A stretch of DNA of 20,898 nucleotides from an uncultured Chloroflexota bacterium. GTDB lineage: Bacteria; Chloroflexota; Anaerolineae; Aggregatilineales; Phototrophicaceae. The stretch covers positions 1 through 20,898 of the forward strand of contig CAIVEA010000210.1 of NCBI GenBank assembly GCA_903904765.1, written 5' to 3'. The notes beneath the pieces are model-generated. The model worked only from the letters and a program-made list of their open reading frames with translations. It did not search any database and was not told the DNA's origin. Of the stretch, positions 5,216-12,900 are shown one piece after another (the stretch's first letter is position 1; every line of letters begins with the position of its first letter). Both the position numbers and the translations under genes were made by a program.

Positions 5216-6574
5216 TTAGATTTGCTCGTAAGTCTGTCCCCAATGGACAATCGTTTCGGCTACGATGGACTGCGTTCCGGCAATGATGACCGTCCCGCCT
5301 GTGCCAGCCATCCCCAGCGCCGTTTCAGCGGCTTCAGGCAGGTTGGGGCTATAGTTCACGCGCTGGTGATAGGTGCGCGCTGCCGCCAGCGCATCCGCTT
5401 GCGGGAGAAAATGCAGGCTGGGGTTGCGGCTGGTTTCGGTCAGGATGAGCGCATCACTGATGGGTGCGAGGGCTTCGTATACGCCGCGATAATCTTTGTC
5501 ATCCGGCACCCCGATCACACTGATGACGGGCGGCTGAAGATGTTCGCGCAGGCTTTCGACCAGCAGCGCGGCGGATTCGGCATTGATCGCGCCGTCCACA
5601 TACACTGCCGGATCAGACTGCAACTTCTGGCAGCGCCCCGGCCAGACCACGCTGGATAAGCCAGCACGGATGCAGGCCGCGTATTCCGGCGTGCCGTGCA
5701 GCACCCCGCGCAAGCGACTGTGCATATTACCCGCGCCCATCATGGCGAGGGTGGCGTTGGCGATTTGATAGCGCCCTAGCAGCGATAGCGTAATTTCGCC
5801 GTAGCGCCCGATGTCCACGCGCTGTCCTTCCGGCGCTACCCCCAGATACATGCCCATATCTTTGGGCGCGATCCAGTTGAAATCCGCACCGAGTAAATCC
5901 GATTCGGCTTGCAACACATCCATCACACCGGGGTGCTGCGGCAGGCTGTAGGCTGTGCTATAGGCTTTGATGATGCCGGCCTTATGCCACGCGATACGCT
6001 CGATAGTCGGCCCCATGTAATCGGGATGTTCCAGCATGATCGGCGTAAACAGAGATAGCTTGTTGGGCGCGACGGAAATATCGTCAAAGCGCCCGCCCCG
6101 CCCCACTTCCAGCACCGCCGCGCTCACGTTCTGCTCGTTGAACCAGTGCAGCGCCACCGCGAGGAAGATCCCCTGCGGGCTGAAATAGGTGTGGTCGGGC
6201 AACGTGGCTTCGATGGCATCAATTTCCGGCTCGTACAGCGCGAGGATTCGCAGGAAATCCGGTTCGGGAATGGCACGCCCGTTCACGCGGATGCGTTCGC
6301 GCCAGCTCACCAGATGCGGACTGGTAATCGTCCCGACCTGATGACCGAGGTGCTGGAGCAGCTTGGCAGTGATGATGGTCGTAGACCCTTTGCCTTTGCT
6401 GCCCGTGACAATCGCATATTCCCGCGTTTGGTCGAACAGACCAGCTGCCACCAGCAAACGGCGCGTGGGACCGATGTTGCGCGTGACTTCATCGTAGCCG
6501 CGCTGTTGCCCGCGCAGCTTACGCATAGAACGGAATATATAGGTAATCGCTTCGGATTCGGTTGCAAATGGCAT
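5216..6574 (-). CDS. FolC-like Mur-ligase-family protein (divergent)
   Basis: A 452-residue protein with the overall plan of folylpolyglutamate/dihydrofolate synthases: a P-loop at 58-65 (GSKGKGST), LEVGRGGRFDD, HPDYMGPTIERIAWHKAGIIK, WPGRCQ, and a C-terminal Rossmann-like domain. Canonical enzymes add glutamate to folates with ATP. Several hallmark residues differ: TNGKGS is SKGKGS, LGGR-DATN is RGGRFDD, EKAGI is HKAGI (the lysine is kept), and the ATP/ribose-contacting GAHN is GAIN. It may therefore use a different substrate; calling it folC outright is not safe. AGG precedes the ATG by five bases. It is transcribed alone, divergent from the sugar epimerase. Confidence 0.8.
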   Translation of the reverse strand: MPFATESEAITYIFRSMRKLRGQQRGYDEVTRNIGPTRRLLVAAGLFDQTREYAIVTGSKGKGSTTIITAKLLQHLGHQVGTITSPHLVSWRERIRVNGRAIPEPDFLRILALYEPEIDAIEATLPDHTYFSPQGIFLAVALHWFNEQNVSAAVLEVGRGGRFDDISVAPNKLSLFTPIMLEHPDYMGPTIERIAWHKAGIIKAYSTAYSLPQHPGVMDVLQAESDLLGADFNWIAPKDMGMYLGVAPEGQRVDIGRYGEITLSLLGRYQIANATLAMMGAGNMHSRLRGVLHGTPEYAACIRAGLSSVVWPGRCQKLQSDPAVYVDGAINAESAALLVESLREHLQPPVISVIGVPDDKDYRGVYEALAPISDALILTETSRNPSLHFLPQADALAAARTYHQRVNYSPNLPEAAETALGMAGTGGTVIIAGTQSIVAETIVHWGQTYEQI

Positions 6575-6757
6575 TTGTGCCTATCCGTGAGTGAACATTA
6601 AACGGGTAGAAATATGCAGGGTGGCTTCGTTACATTGTCTATTTTTTGCGGGTGGGATGCTAGGCTGGATTTCGGTGGCGGTGGAATGGTTCGCGCACTT
6701 GTCGGCGGGGCGCGTTACAATTCAGGGGTATATGAGTTTTTTTACAGGAGGCTAATC

Positions 6758-7615
6758 ATGCCAAAATTCGGCGCTCATGCGTTTGGTTGGGTGGGCGATT
6801 GGACAACCGAGACAGGAAACTTCGCCATCGCTCAGGCTGGCAAAGTGGGCTTTGATTTCATCGAAATTCCGCTGCTCAAGCCGTCCACCTTCGATGCTGC
6901 CGCGCACCGCAAGGCGCTGAAGGATGCCGGAATCGGCGTGGTAGCTTCGACGGTGCTACCACGTAACGCCCACATCCCCCTTGAGCCGGAAAAAGCCAAG
7001 CAGTTCTTGATTGACTGCCTTGACAAACTGGAAGCGGTCGGTGGCACGTACCTGTGCGGTTGCATCGGCTTCGCGCACGGCTACCTGACCGGGGTTGCGC
7101 CCCGCCCGGACGAGCGCGAAAAAGTGGTGGAAGTCATCACCGAAGTGGCGTTCAACGCCGCCAAGCGCGGCATGTCGCTGGGATTCGAGTGCTGCAATCG
7201 CTACGAAACCTATATGTTCAATACGCTGGCGGACGGCGCAGCCATCGTGAAAGCGGTGCGCGACAACGGTGCGTCCAACATCGAACTGCACGGCGACACC
7301 TACCAGATGACCACCGAAGAAGAAGGCTTCTACAAGCCGATTGTGGCGGTGGCGGATACGCTGGGTTATATGCACATGAGCGAGAGCCATCGCGGGCTGG
7401 TGGGAACGGGTACAATTCAGTGGGACGCGGTGTTTCAGGCGCTGGCAGACGCGCACTACAAGGGGCCGCTGGCGCTGGAATCGTTCGCCGCCATCAACGC
7501 CGATCTGGTCGCAGCCACTTGCTTGTGGCGGCCACCGAACGCGCCTCCGGGCATGCTGGCGGAAGAAGGTCTGAAGTTCATGCGGGCGGGTGCGGAAAAA
7601 GTCGGCCTAACGTAA
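6758..7615 (+). CDS. Sugar epimerase of the D-tagatose/D-psicose 3-epimerase family
   Basis: A 285-residue TIM-barrel (xylose-isomerase-like, AP endonuclease 2 family) enzyme expected to epimerise ketohexoses at C3 with a divalent metal. The four metal ligands are visible: Glu144 in FECCNRYE, Asp180 in HGDTYQM, His206 in MHMSES and Glu241 in ALESF. Substrate-contacting Glu150 and Arg212 are kept. The position usually occupied by His (DTFHM) is Gln183 here (DTYQM). The frame is open 144 bases further upstream, but AGGAGG at 6746-6751 fixes the start at ATG 6758. No partner sugar genes adjoin it, so the substrate is unassigned. A tRNA gene on the other strand begins 12 bases past the stop. Confidence 0.85.
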   Translation: MPKFGAHAFGWVGDWTTETGNFAIAQAGKVGFDFIEIPLLKPSTFDAAAHRKALKDAGIGVVASTVLPRNAHIPLEPEKAKQFLIDCLDKLEAVGGTYLCGCIGFAHGYLTGVAPRPDEREKVVEVITEVAFNAAKRGMSLGFECCNRYETYMFNTLADGAAIVKAVRDNGASNIELHGDTYQMTTEEEGFYKPIVAVADTLGYMHMSESHRGLVGTGTIQWDAVFQALADAHYKGPLALESFAAINADLVAATCLWRPPNAPPGMLAEEGLKFMRAGAEKVGLT

Positions 7616-7626
7616 GGTGTAATAAT

Positions 7627-7707
7627 GGGGCAGGTGGGATTCGAACCCACATGGGTGTTACCCGGTTGATTTTAAGTCAACTGCGTCGGCCGTTGCGCCA
7701 CTGCCCC
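7627..7707 (-). tRNA. tRNA-Leu (anticodon UAA)
   Basis: An 81-nt tRNA on the minus strand. The acceptor stem pairs GGGGCAG (7701-7707 side) with CTGCCCC. The anticodon stem GTTGA/TCAAC encloses the loop CTTAAAA, giving anticodon TAA. A class II variable arm (GGGT-AAC-ACCC) follows, then the T arm GTGGG-TTCGAAT-CCCAC. The long variable arm together with the TAA anticodon identifies leucine. No CCA is encoded at the 3' end, which would need to be added by the CCA enzyme. Confidence 0.96.
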
Positions 7708-7738
7708 GTTTAGCAGGTCGTCTGCCGTATTCCCCGGT

Positions 7739-7767
7739 AGTCTATCAAGTTCCGGGGGGAGCGTCAA
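7739..7767 (-). promoter_or_regulatory. Promoter of tRNA-Leu
   Basis: On the minus strand TTGACG (-35, at 7762-7767), a 17-base spacer and TAGACT (-10, at 7739-7744) stand about 32 nt before the mature tRNA 5' end. This fits a normal sigma-70 type stable-RNA promoter with a short leader. Confidence 0.6.
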
Positions 7768-7788
7768 CCCATCCCCTCGAACCAACGC

Positions 7789-7834
7789 ATGAACAGGATT
7801 CGGCATTTGTCATGGTGCTGAATCCTGTTTTCAT
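7789..7834 (+). terminator. Large hairpin, terminator-like on the plus strand
   Basis: A 14-bp stem with one G-T pair joins 7792-7805 to 7816-7829 around a 10-base loop, and the flanking ATGA and TCAT extend it with a one-base bulge. The right arm runs into TTTTC, giving the look of an intrinsic terminator for plus-strand transcription. The only plus-strand gene upstream is the epimerase, over 170 bases away, so the purpose is unclear. The rest of the 7708-8011 gap holds the tRNA promoter and the promoter at 7939-7966; nothing else is seen in it. Confidence 0.5.
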
Positions 7835-7938
7835 GATAGCCCCTCCAGTGCCGTTTTACGGGGAAATTTGGATGGTGGTTGCGCCTGCACCAGCAGTAAA
7901 GGCTAGATGAGACTCTAGCAAAACTTGCGCCGGAACGG

Positions 7939-7966
7939 TTGTCAGCACCCTGCTTCGGTGTATAAT
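7939..7966 (+). promoter_or_regulatory. Promoter of the DUF151 gene
   Basis: TTGTCA (-35, 7939-7944), a 16-base spacer and a consensus TATAAT (-10, 7961-7966). The leader would be about 40 nt, ending in GGGGA just before the ATG at 8012. This is one of the best promoter matches in the window. Confidence 0.75.
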
Positions 7967-8011
7967 CTCATCAATCGGATGTAGCGTATATGAGGCATTG
8001 AACGGGGAACT

Positions 8012-8551
8012 ATGATCGAGGTTATCATTGATAGCATTCGCGTGAGCTTGATGTCGCAGCACCGGGTGGTGGTGTTGAAGGATGCCAACAGCGAACGCTA
8101 TCTGCCCATCTGGATTGGCCCCTGCGAATCCGATGCCATTACTGTGAAACTGCAAGATATGCCGTCACCGCGTCCGCTGACGCATGATCTGTTGAAGTCG
8201 GTCATTCAAGAACTGGGTGGCCGCGTGGTGCATATCCTCATCAGCGATCTGCGGAACGAAGTGTACTATGCGCGTATCGTGGTGGAAGTGGGTGGCGATC
8301 AGATCGAGATCGACTCGCGCCCCAGCGACGCGATTGCCCTCGCCGTGCGCGTGGATGTGCCGATTTTCGTGGCCGACATGGTGATGGACAAAGCCGCCAA
8401 AGCGCCAGACGAGGACATCGAGGCCGAAGAAGCCGCGCCCAAAGCGGATGCTGCACCGTCCGAAGCCGCGCCCGATTCCAAGAAACTGAGCGCCTTTGCC
8501 GATTTCCTCGACACACTCGATCTGGACGATCTGGACGAGAACGAAGAATAA
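8012..8551 (+). CDS. Bifunctional nuclease family protein (DUF151/BFN)
   Basis: A 179-residue protein. Residues 1-131 form a DUF151 domain ([76 protein letters not shown]), the fold of bacterial and plant bifunctional RNase/DNase proteins. The remaining ~48 residues are an Ala/Glu/Asp-rich acidic tail with a helical end ([20 protein letters not shown]), perhaps a protein-contact segment. GGGGA precedes the ATG by three bases, behind a strong promoter. Members are often found alone or by nucleic-acid genes; here dnaB follows after about 100 bases with hairpins between. Confidence 0.9.
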   Translation: MIEVIIDSIRVSLMSQHRVVVLKDANSERYLPIWIGPCESDAITVKLQDMPSPRPLTHDLLKSVIQELGGRVVHILISDLRNEVYYARIVVEVGGDQIEIDSRPSDAIALAVRVDVPIFVADMVMDKAAKAPDEDIEAEEAAPKADAAPSEAAPDSKKLSAFADFLDTLDLDDLDENEE

Positions 8552-8554
8552 CCC

Positions 8555-8572
8555 GAATGGCGGTGGCCATTC
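8555..8572 (+). terminator. Short hairpin after the DUF151 gene
   Basis: A perfect 7-bp stem, GAATGGC (8555-8561) and GCCATTC (8566-8572), with loop GGTG, begins three bases after the DUF151 stop. No T-tract follows, so it may protect the mRNA end or assist the second hairpin at 8592-8621. Confidence 0.4.
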
Positions 8573-8591
8573 CTCACCATCGGTAATCCAT

Positions 8592-8621
8592 GGAAACGGT
8601 GCGCTACGACGCGCCGTTTTC
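8592..8621 (+). terminator. Terminator or attenuator hairpin before dnaB
   Basis: A stem of up to 12 bp, 8592-8603 against 8610-8621, with a 6-base loop (ctacga) and a TTTTC at the right arm. It lies between the DUF151 gene and dnaB and resembles an intrinsic terminator. Any start codon for dnaB upstream of it would have to translate the hairpin, which favours the start at 8653. Confidence 0.55.
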
Positions 8622-8652
8622 ATCTGTCAAACCTATCTCAGACCTAACCCTT

Positions 8653-10014
8653 ATGAGCGACATGCCGACCAACTGGGACGCATCCCAGACGATCTACAGT
8701 CAGGAAGCTGAAGAAGCGACCATCGGCGCGGTGCTGATCGCCCCCGTATCGTATTACGGGCTGGCGGCCTTCCTGCGTGCCGAGGATTTCTTCCTCGTCC
8801 GCCACCAGTACATCTGGCAGGCGTTTGATCGGCTGGCAGACCGCACGCAGCCCATCGAGTACGTTACTGTGATGGAAGAACTGCGTGCTTACAACCAGTT
8901 GGACGACATCGGCGGCCCGGCCTACCTGACGCAACTCATCAATAACACACCCACCTCGGTTCATGCCGAAGTGTACGGGCGACTGGTGGAACGCGCTGCC
9001 ACCCGTCGCCGCTTGATGGTGGCCTCCGACCAGATCAAAGCACTGGCGATGAATGAAGAACTCACGCTAGAGCAGGTCATCAGCGATGCCGAGGCCAAGC
9101 TGTTCGATGTGAGCGAACGCCAGCTCTCGCGTGATCTGATCCCGATGAGCGAAGCCATGATTGACTACTCAGACCGCATCGAGCGTCTGATGCAAGACAG
9201 TCAACTGGCCGTCGGCACGCCCACTGGCTTCAAAGACCTCGACAAGCTCACGGGCGGGCTACAAAAGTCCGACCTGATTATCTTTGCGGGTCGCCCCGGC
9301 ATGGGCAAAACCAGTTTCATGCTCTCAGCGGCCATCAACATGGCGCGGCTGAACAAGCGCATCGCGATCTTCAGCATGGAAATGGGCATTGACCAGATCG
9401 TGCAGCGCCTGATCTCGATGGAAGCCGCCATCAACTCGCAAAACCTCCGTAGCGGGCAGTTGACGCAAAAAGAATACTCGCGCTTCATGCAAGCAGCGGG
9501 CAAACTCAGTCAATTCCGCATCTTCATTGACGACTCGGCGGCGCTTTCCCCTCTCGACCTGCGGACAAAGTGCCTGCGCTTGGCGCGTGAACACGGCGTT
9601 GATTTGGTAGTGGTGGACTACCTGCAATTGATGAACGCGGGCGGCGCATACCAGAACAACCGCGTGCAGGAAGTGAGCTACATCAGCCGCCACATGAAAG
9701 AGTTGGCGCGTGAATTGAATGTGCCGGTGCTGTCGGCGGCGCAGCTGTCGCGTGCGGTGGAACAGCGGCAGGATAAGCGCCCGCAACTAAGCGACCTGCG
9801 CGAGTCCGGTTCGCTGGAGCAAGACGCGGACATCGTGATGTTTCTGTACCGGGATGAGGTGTACAATGAAGCTACCGAGTTCCCGAATCAGGCCGACATC
9901 ATCATCGCCAAGCACCGCAACGGCCCAACGGGAACAATTTCGCTATACTTTGAAAAGACACAAACCAAGTTTATGAACGCCGCCGAGCGCAGCGTGGACT
10001 TGAGCAGCCTGTGA
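8653..10014 (+). CDS. dnaB: Replicative DNA helicase DnaB
   Basis: A 453-residue hexameric replicative helicase that unwinds DNA at the fork. The N-terminal domain (about 11-115) starts with TIYSQEAEEATIGAVL. The RecA-like domain has Walker A GRPGMGKT (213-220), SMEM (241-244), Walker B LVVVDYLQL (318-326), SAAQLSR (361-367) and the arginine-finger region KHRNGPTG (420-427). Length is normal and no intein interrupts the ATPase motifs. The frame is open to ATG 8590, but that extension overlaps a hairpin and adds non-family sequence. ATG 8653 (or 8662) leaves the usual N-terminus, although neither has a clear ribosome binding site. The stop overlaps the start of the DnaD-domain gene (TGATG), and a helicase-loader gene follows. 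Confidence 0.95.
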   Translation: MSDMPTNWDASQTIYSQEAEEATIGAVLIAPVSYYGLAAFLRAEDFFLVRHQYIWQAFDRLADRTQPIEYVTVMEELRAYNQLDDIGGPAYLTQLINNTPTSVHAEVYGRLVERAATRRRLMVASDQIKALAMNEELTLEQVISDAEAKLFDVSERQLSRDLIPMSEAMIDYSDRIERLMQDSQLAVGTPTGFKDLDKLTGGLQKSDLIIFAGRPGMGKTSFMLSAAINMARLNKRIAIFSMEMGIDQIVQRLISMEAAINSQNLRSGQLTQKEYSRFMQAAGKLSQFRIFIDDSAALSPLDLRTKCLRLAREHGVDLVVVDYLQLMNAGGAYQNNRVQEVSYISRHMKELARELNVPVLSAAQLSRAVEQRQDKRPQLSDLRESGSLEQDADIVMFLYRDEVYNEATEFPNQADIIIAKHRNGPTGTISLYFEKTQTKFMNAAERSVDLSSL

Positions 10015-10724
10015 TGAAACGCTTCGATGGATTCCCGGACGGCAGCAAACTGAGCGCCACCGCTTTCCCTGCGCTTTTTTTCAGCGAATTGCTGCCGCTG
10101 ATTGACGATCTGGCGGAACTGAAAGTGACGCTGTTCTGTTTCTGGGCGCTGCACCAGAAACAGGGGCGCGTGCGCTATCTGCGCGGCTGCGAATTTCACG
10201 CCGCCGAACTGCTGGACGGCCTGCGGGCTGCCCAACCGGAACGCGACCCACACGAGACACTAACGCAGGCGCTGGAACGAGCGCTGGAACGCGGGACGCT
10301 ACTGCGGGCTGCTGCCAGCCTGAACGGGCAAACCGAGCAACTGTACTTCGTGAATACTGAACTGGGGCGCAAAGCCTTCGCCCAGTTGGAAGCTGGCGAA
10401 TGGTATCCCGGCGAAGGTGCGGTTCCGTTTGAAATCTTGCCGGAGCGTCCTAACATCTACAAGCTATACGAGGACAACATCGGCCTCCTTACGCCGATGA
10501 TGGCTGAATCGTTGAAAGATGCCGAGAACGATTACCCGCTGGAATGGATCGCAGATGCCCTCCGCGAGGCGGTCAAAAGCGAAAAGCGCAGTTGGCGCTA
10601 TGTACTCTCGATATTGAAACGCTGGGAAAGCGAAGGACGGGGCGGTGGACTCGGTAAACGACGCGCTGAACCGACTGGGAACGACTATATCTCGGGGCCG
10701 TATGCAGATTTCATCGAACATTGA
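10014..10724 (+). CDS. DnaD-domain replication protein
   Basis: A 236-residue protein of the DnaD/DnaB(Bsu)-like primosome family, which in Firmicutes helps DnaA and the loader put the replicative helicase on DNA. Residues about 1-110 look like a winged-helix N-terminal part (ALFFSELLPLIDDLAELKVTLFCFWAL...). Residues about 147-208 are a typical DnaD C-terminal domain: IYKLYEDNIGLLTPMMAESLKDAENDYPLEWIADALREAV, then NxRSWRYVLSILKRWESEG-like sequence (here KRSWRYVLSILKRW), the YxxxIxxW motif. A basic tail follows. The ATG at 10014-10016 shares its A with the dnaB TGA, so the two are translationally coupled. The next gene overlaps its 3' end by 23 bases. Confidence 0.88.
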   Translation: MKRFDGFPDGSKLSATAFPALFFSELLPLIDDLAELKVTLFCFWALHQKQGRVRYLRGCEFHAAELLDGLRAAQPERDPHETLTQALERALERGTLLRAAASLNGQTEQLYFVNTELGRKAFAQLEAGEWYPGEGAVPFEILPERPNIYKLYEDNIGLLTPMMAESLKDAENDYPLEWIADALREAVKSEKRSWRYVLSILKRWESEGRGGGLGKRRAEPTGNDYISGPYADFIEH

Positions 10725-12024
10725 TGCCGATGAGAACAACGGCCTGTGCGCGATCTGCGGTCAGCAGTCCATCTGTGACGGCCTCGGCGTGATTCGCTAT
10801 GATGTTCCAGTGGACGATAAACGCTTCGGCAAGCTGTTCCGCTGCCCGAACAACCCGCCCGAACAGGATGTAGCGCGGCAGGAACGCCTGCGTAAACTCA
10901 GCCAGATGGATGTGCTGCGTGATAAAGATTTCTCGCAGTTCGTCATCAACGAGTCCATGCTCAAAGCCTCTGAAGCGCAATCGCTGCACATGGCGCTAAC
11001 GATGGCCGCCCGCTTTGCCGAACATCCCGAAGGCTGGCTGCTGCTGGAAGGCACGTATGGCTGCGGCAAGACGCATCTGGCGGCGGCGGTGGGCAACGAG
11101 CGTCTGCGGCATGGCGATCTGGTGCTGTTCATCACCACCCCTGACCTGCTCGATCATCTCCGCAGCACCTTCGGCCCGTCATCCGAAGCCGGCTATGACG
11201 AGATGTTTGACCGCATCCGCAGCGCCCAGCTACTAATTCTGGACGATCTAGGGGCGGAGAACGCCAGCGCATGGGCGCAGGAAAAGCTGTTCCAACTGCT
11301 CAACCACCGCTACAACCATCAACTGCCCACCGTCATCACCACCAATGCCGACCTCGATACGCTCGACCCGCGCATTCGCAGCCGCCTGCTGGATAACACG
11401 CTCATCCGCCGCTGCAAGATCACCGCGCCGGATTACCGCACCGCCGCCCGTAACCAGCATGAGCAAATTTCGTCGCTGGCGCTATATGGCGAAATGACCT
11501 TCGAGAGCTTCAATGCAGTCCACAATTTAGCCGCCGCAGAACGCAGCAACCTCAATCTGGCGCAGCAGGCAGCGCTGGATTACGCTCGTCAACCTCAAAA
11601 CTGGTTGTTGTTCACCGGGCCGTTCGCCACTGGCAAAACCCATCTGGCGGCCTCGATTGCCCATGAGCAGCAAGCGCAAGGGGTGGATGTGCTGTTCATC
11701 ACCGTCCCTGACCTGCTCGACCATCTTAAAGTCACCTTCAGCCCCAACGCGCCGGTCAGCTTCGACCAACGCTTCCAGATGGTGCGGAACACGCCCTTGC
11801 TGGTGCTGGACGATCTGAGCAACGAAGGCTCGACATGGGCGCGGGAAAAACTGTTCCAGATTCTGGATTACCGCTACATCACCCGTCGCCCTACCGTCCT
11901 CACCACCTCCAAACCCATCGAAGAACTGGACGGGCGCATTCGCAGCCGTCTGCTGGACAAGCGCATTTGCAGAATCATCGCGCTCACGGGGCCGGATTAC
12001 CCTTCTCGCCTCAACCGCCGCTGA
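10702..12024 (+). CDS. Helicase-loader protein with two tandem DnaC/IstB-type AAA+ domains
   Basis: A 440-residue protein expected to act with DnaB and DnaD. The N-terminus has a degenerate zinc-ribbon-like Cys set (C16, C19, C25, C48) followed by VRYDVPVDD-like sequence seen in DnaC/DnaI-type loaders. AAA+ domain 1 (about 85-255) has Walker A GTYGCGKT (117-124), Walker B LLILDDLG (Asp181, Asp182), sensor 1 TTN (Asn215) and arginine finger IRSRLLD. AAA+ domain 2 (about 265-440) repeats the same plan: GPFATGKT (306-313), LLVLDDLS (Asp370, Asp371), TTS in place of TTN (Ser403), and IRSRLLD. Known loaders have a single AAA+ domain. A GTG at 10645 with AAGGA seven bases ahead is an alternative start that would add 19 residues. 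Confidence 0.87.
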   Translation: MQISSNIDADENNGLCAICGQQSICDGLGVIRYDVPVDDKRFGKLFRCPNNPPEQDVARQERLRKLSQMDVLRDKDFSQFVINESMLKASEAQSLHMALTMAARFAEHPEGWLLLEGTYGCGKTHLAAAVGNERLRHGDLVLFITTPDLLDHLRSTFGPSSEAGYDEMFDRIRSAQLLILDDLGAENASAWAQEKLFQLLNHRYNHQLPTVITTNADLDTLDPRIRSRLLDNTLIRRCKITAPDYRTAARNQHEQISSLALYGEMTFESFNAVHNLAAAERSNLNLAQQAALDYARQPQNWLLFTGPFATGKTHLAASIAHEQQAQGVDVLFITVPDLLDHLKVTFSPNAPVSFDQRFQMVRNTPLLVLDDLSNEGSTWAREKLFQILDYRYITRRPTVLTTSKPIEELDGRIRSRLLDKRICRIIALTGPDYPSRLNRR

Positions 12025-12039
12025 TGACGGGACTCACCC

Positions 12040-12888
12040 GTGTTCACCGCCACCATCACCCCTTACCATCGTCGCCATTTACAGGCGATCCATGATTTGA
12101 TGTTCCACACCGAACTGGTACATACCCATCTCGATTGGTTTGAAACCGATATGTGGCTGGAAAGCGCCGAGTCCATCGTGCAGCTGGCGTGGATGGGCGG
12201 GCGCTTGGTGGGTGTGATGGGCGCATCCCGTCCACTGAACGATAGCTCGTGGATTCGTTTTGTAGCGGTCATGCCCAATGCCGACCCGCCGCGCATCCTG
12301 CGCCTGCTGTGGGATACGCTGCGGGCAAATCTGCAAGCGGCACAGGTGACGAGGGTCTGCCTACTGGGTATCTCGGACTGGATGCAACGCTACGCCAGTG
12401 ATCTCGGCTTCCGCTATCAGGAGGACATCGTGACGCTGGAACGACGCGGCGGCACACTCCCGACTGCGCCCGACAGTCCGGCGACAGTGCGCGTGAGCGA
12501 TGTGCGCGATCTGCCCCACATTCTGCGCGTGGATAGCGCGGCCTTCGTCCCTCCGTGGCAGCTTTCGGCAGAAGAACTGCGCTATGCCTTCCGCATGGCC
12601 TCCAGTTGCACAGTGGCGTTGGTGGACGATGCGATTGTGGGCTACCAGCTTTCGACACTGTATTTCGACGGCGGTCATCTGGCACGACTGGCGGTGCTGC
12701 CGTATCTGCAAGGACAACGGGTGGGGGCGGTGCTGCTGCACGATTTACTTACGCGCTTTGCCCGCCGTTCCATCCACTTGATGAGTGTGAATACACAGGC
12801 CAGCAATCGCCGTTCGCGTGATCTGTATACGCGCTTCGGTTTTCAGACCAATGGCTACGATCTTCCTTATTTCCGTGCCGACCTGTAG
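12040..12888 (+). CDS. GNAT-family acetyltransferase (two GNAT-like halves)
   Basis: A 282-residue protein. The C-terminal half (about 148-282) is a canonical GNAT domain of RimI-like type: VRVSDVRDLPHILRVDSAAF, then motif A HLARLAVLPYLQGQRVGAVLLHDLL with the acetyl-CoA-binding QRVGAV loop, then NTQASNRRSRDLYTRFGF. The N-terminal half (about 1-130) has a weaker, similar layout ending in RYASDLGFRYQEDIVTLER, so it looks like a degenerate GNAT copy. The acceptor (protein N-terminus, small molecule or other) is unknown. The start is a GTG 15 bases after the loader stop, with a GGGA about ten bases ahead; an in-frame ATG near residue 21 is an alternative. It may be co-transcribed with the replication genes. 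Confidence 0.8.
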   Translation: MFTATITPYHRRHLQAIHDLMFHTELVHTHLDWFETDMWLESAESIVQLAWMGGRLVGVMGASRPLNDSSWIRFVAVMPNADPPRILRLLWDTLRANLQAAQVTRVCLLGISDWMQRYASDLGFRYQEDIVTLERRGGTLPTAPDSPATVRVSDVRDLPHILRVDSAAFVPPWQLSAEELRYAFRMASSCTVALVDDAIVGYQLSTLYFDGGHLARLAVLPYLQGQRVGAVLLHDLLTRFARRSIHLMSVNTQASNRRSRDLYTRFGFQTNGYDLPYFRADL

Positions 12889-12900
12889 GGAGCGCATGCA

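Noticed and set aside
6614..6757. Longer start for the sugar epimerase
   Set aside because: The AGGAGG at 6746-6751 and the family N-terminus place the start at 6758.
7732..7757. CCCCGG/CCGGGG hairpin as a terminator
   Set aside because: It overlaps the tRNA-Leu promoter (-35/-10 with a 17-base spacer) and has a 14-base loop and no T-tract.
8590..8652. Upstream ATG for dnaB
   Set aside because: The added residues are encoded by the terminator-like hairpin and are not DnaB-like.
10645..10701. GTG start for the helicase loader
   Set aside because: It has a reasonable AAGGA site, so it is not excluded, but the added 19 residues resemble no loader sequence; ATG 10702 was preferred.
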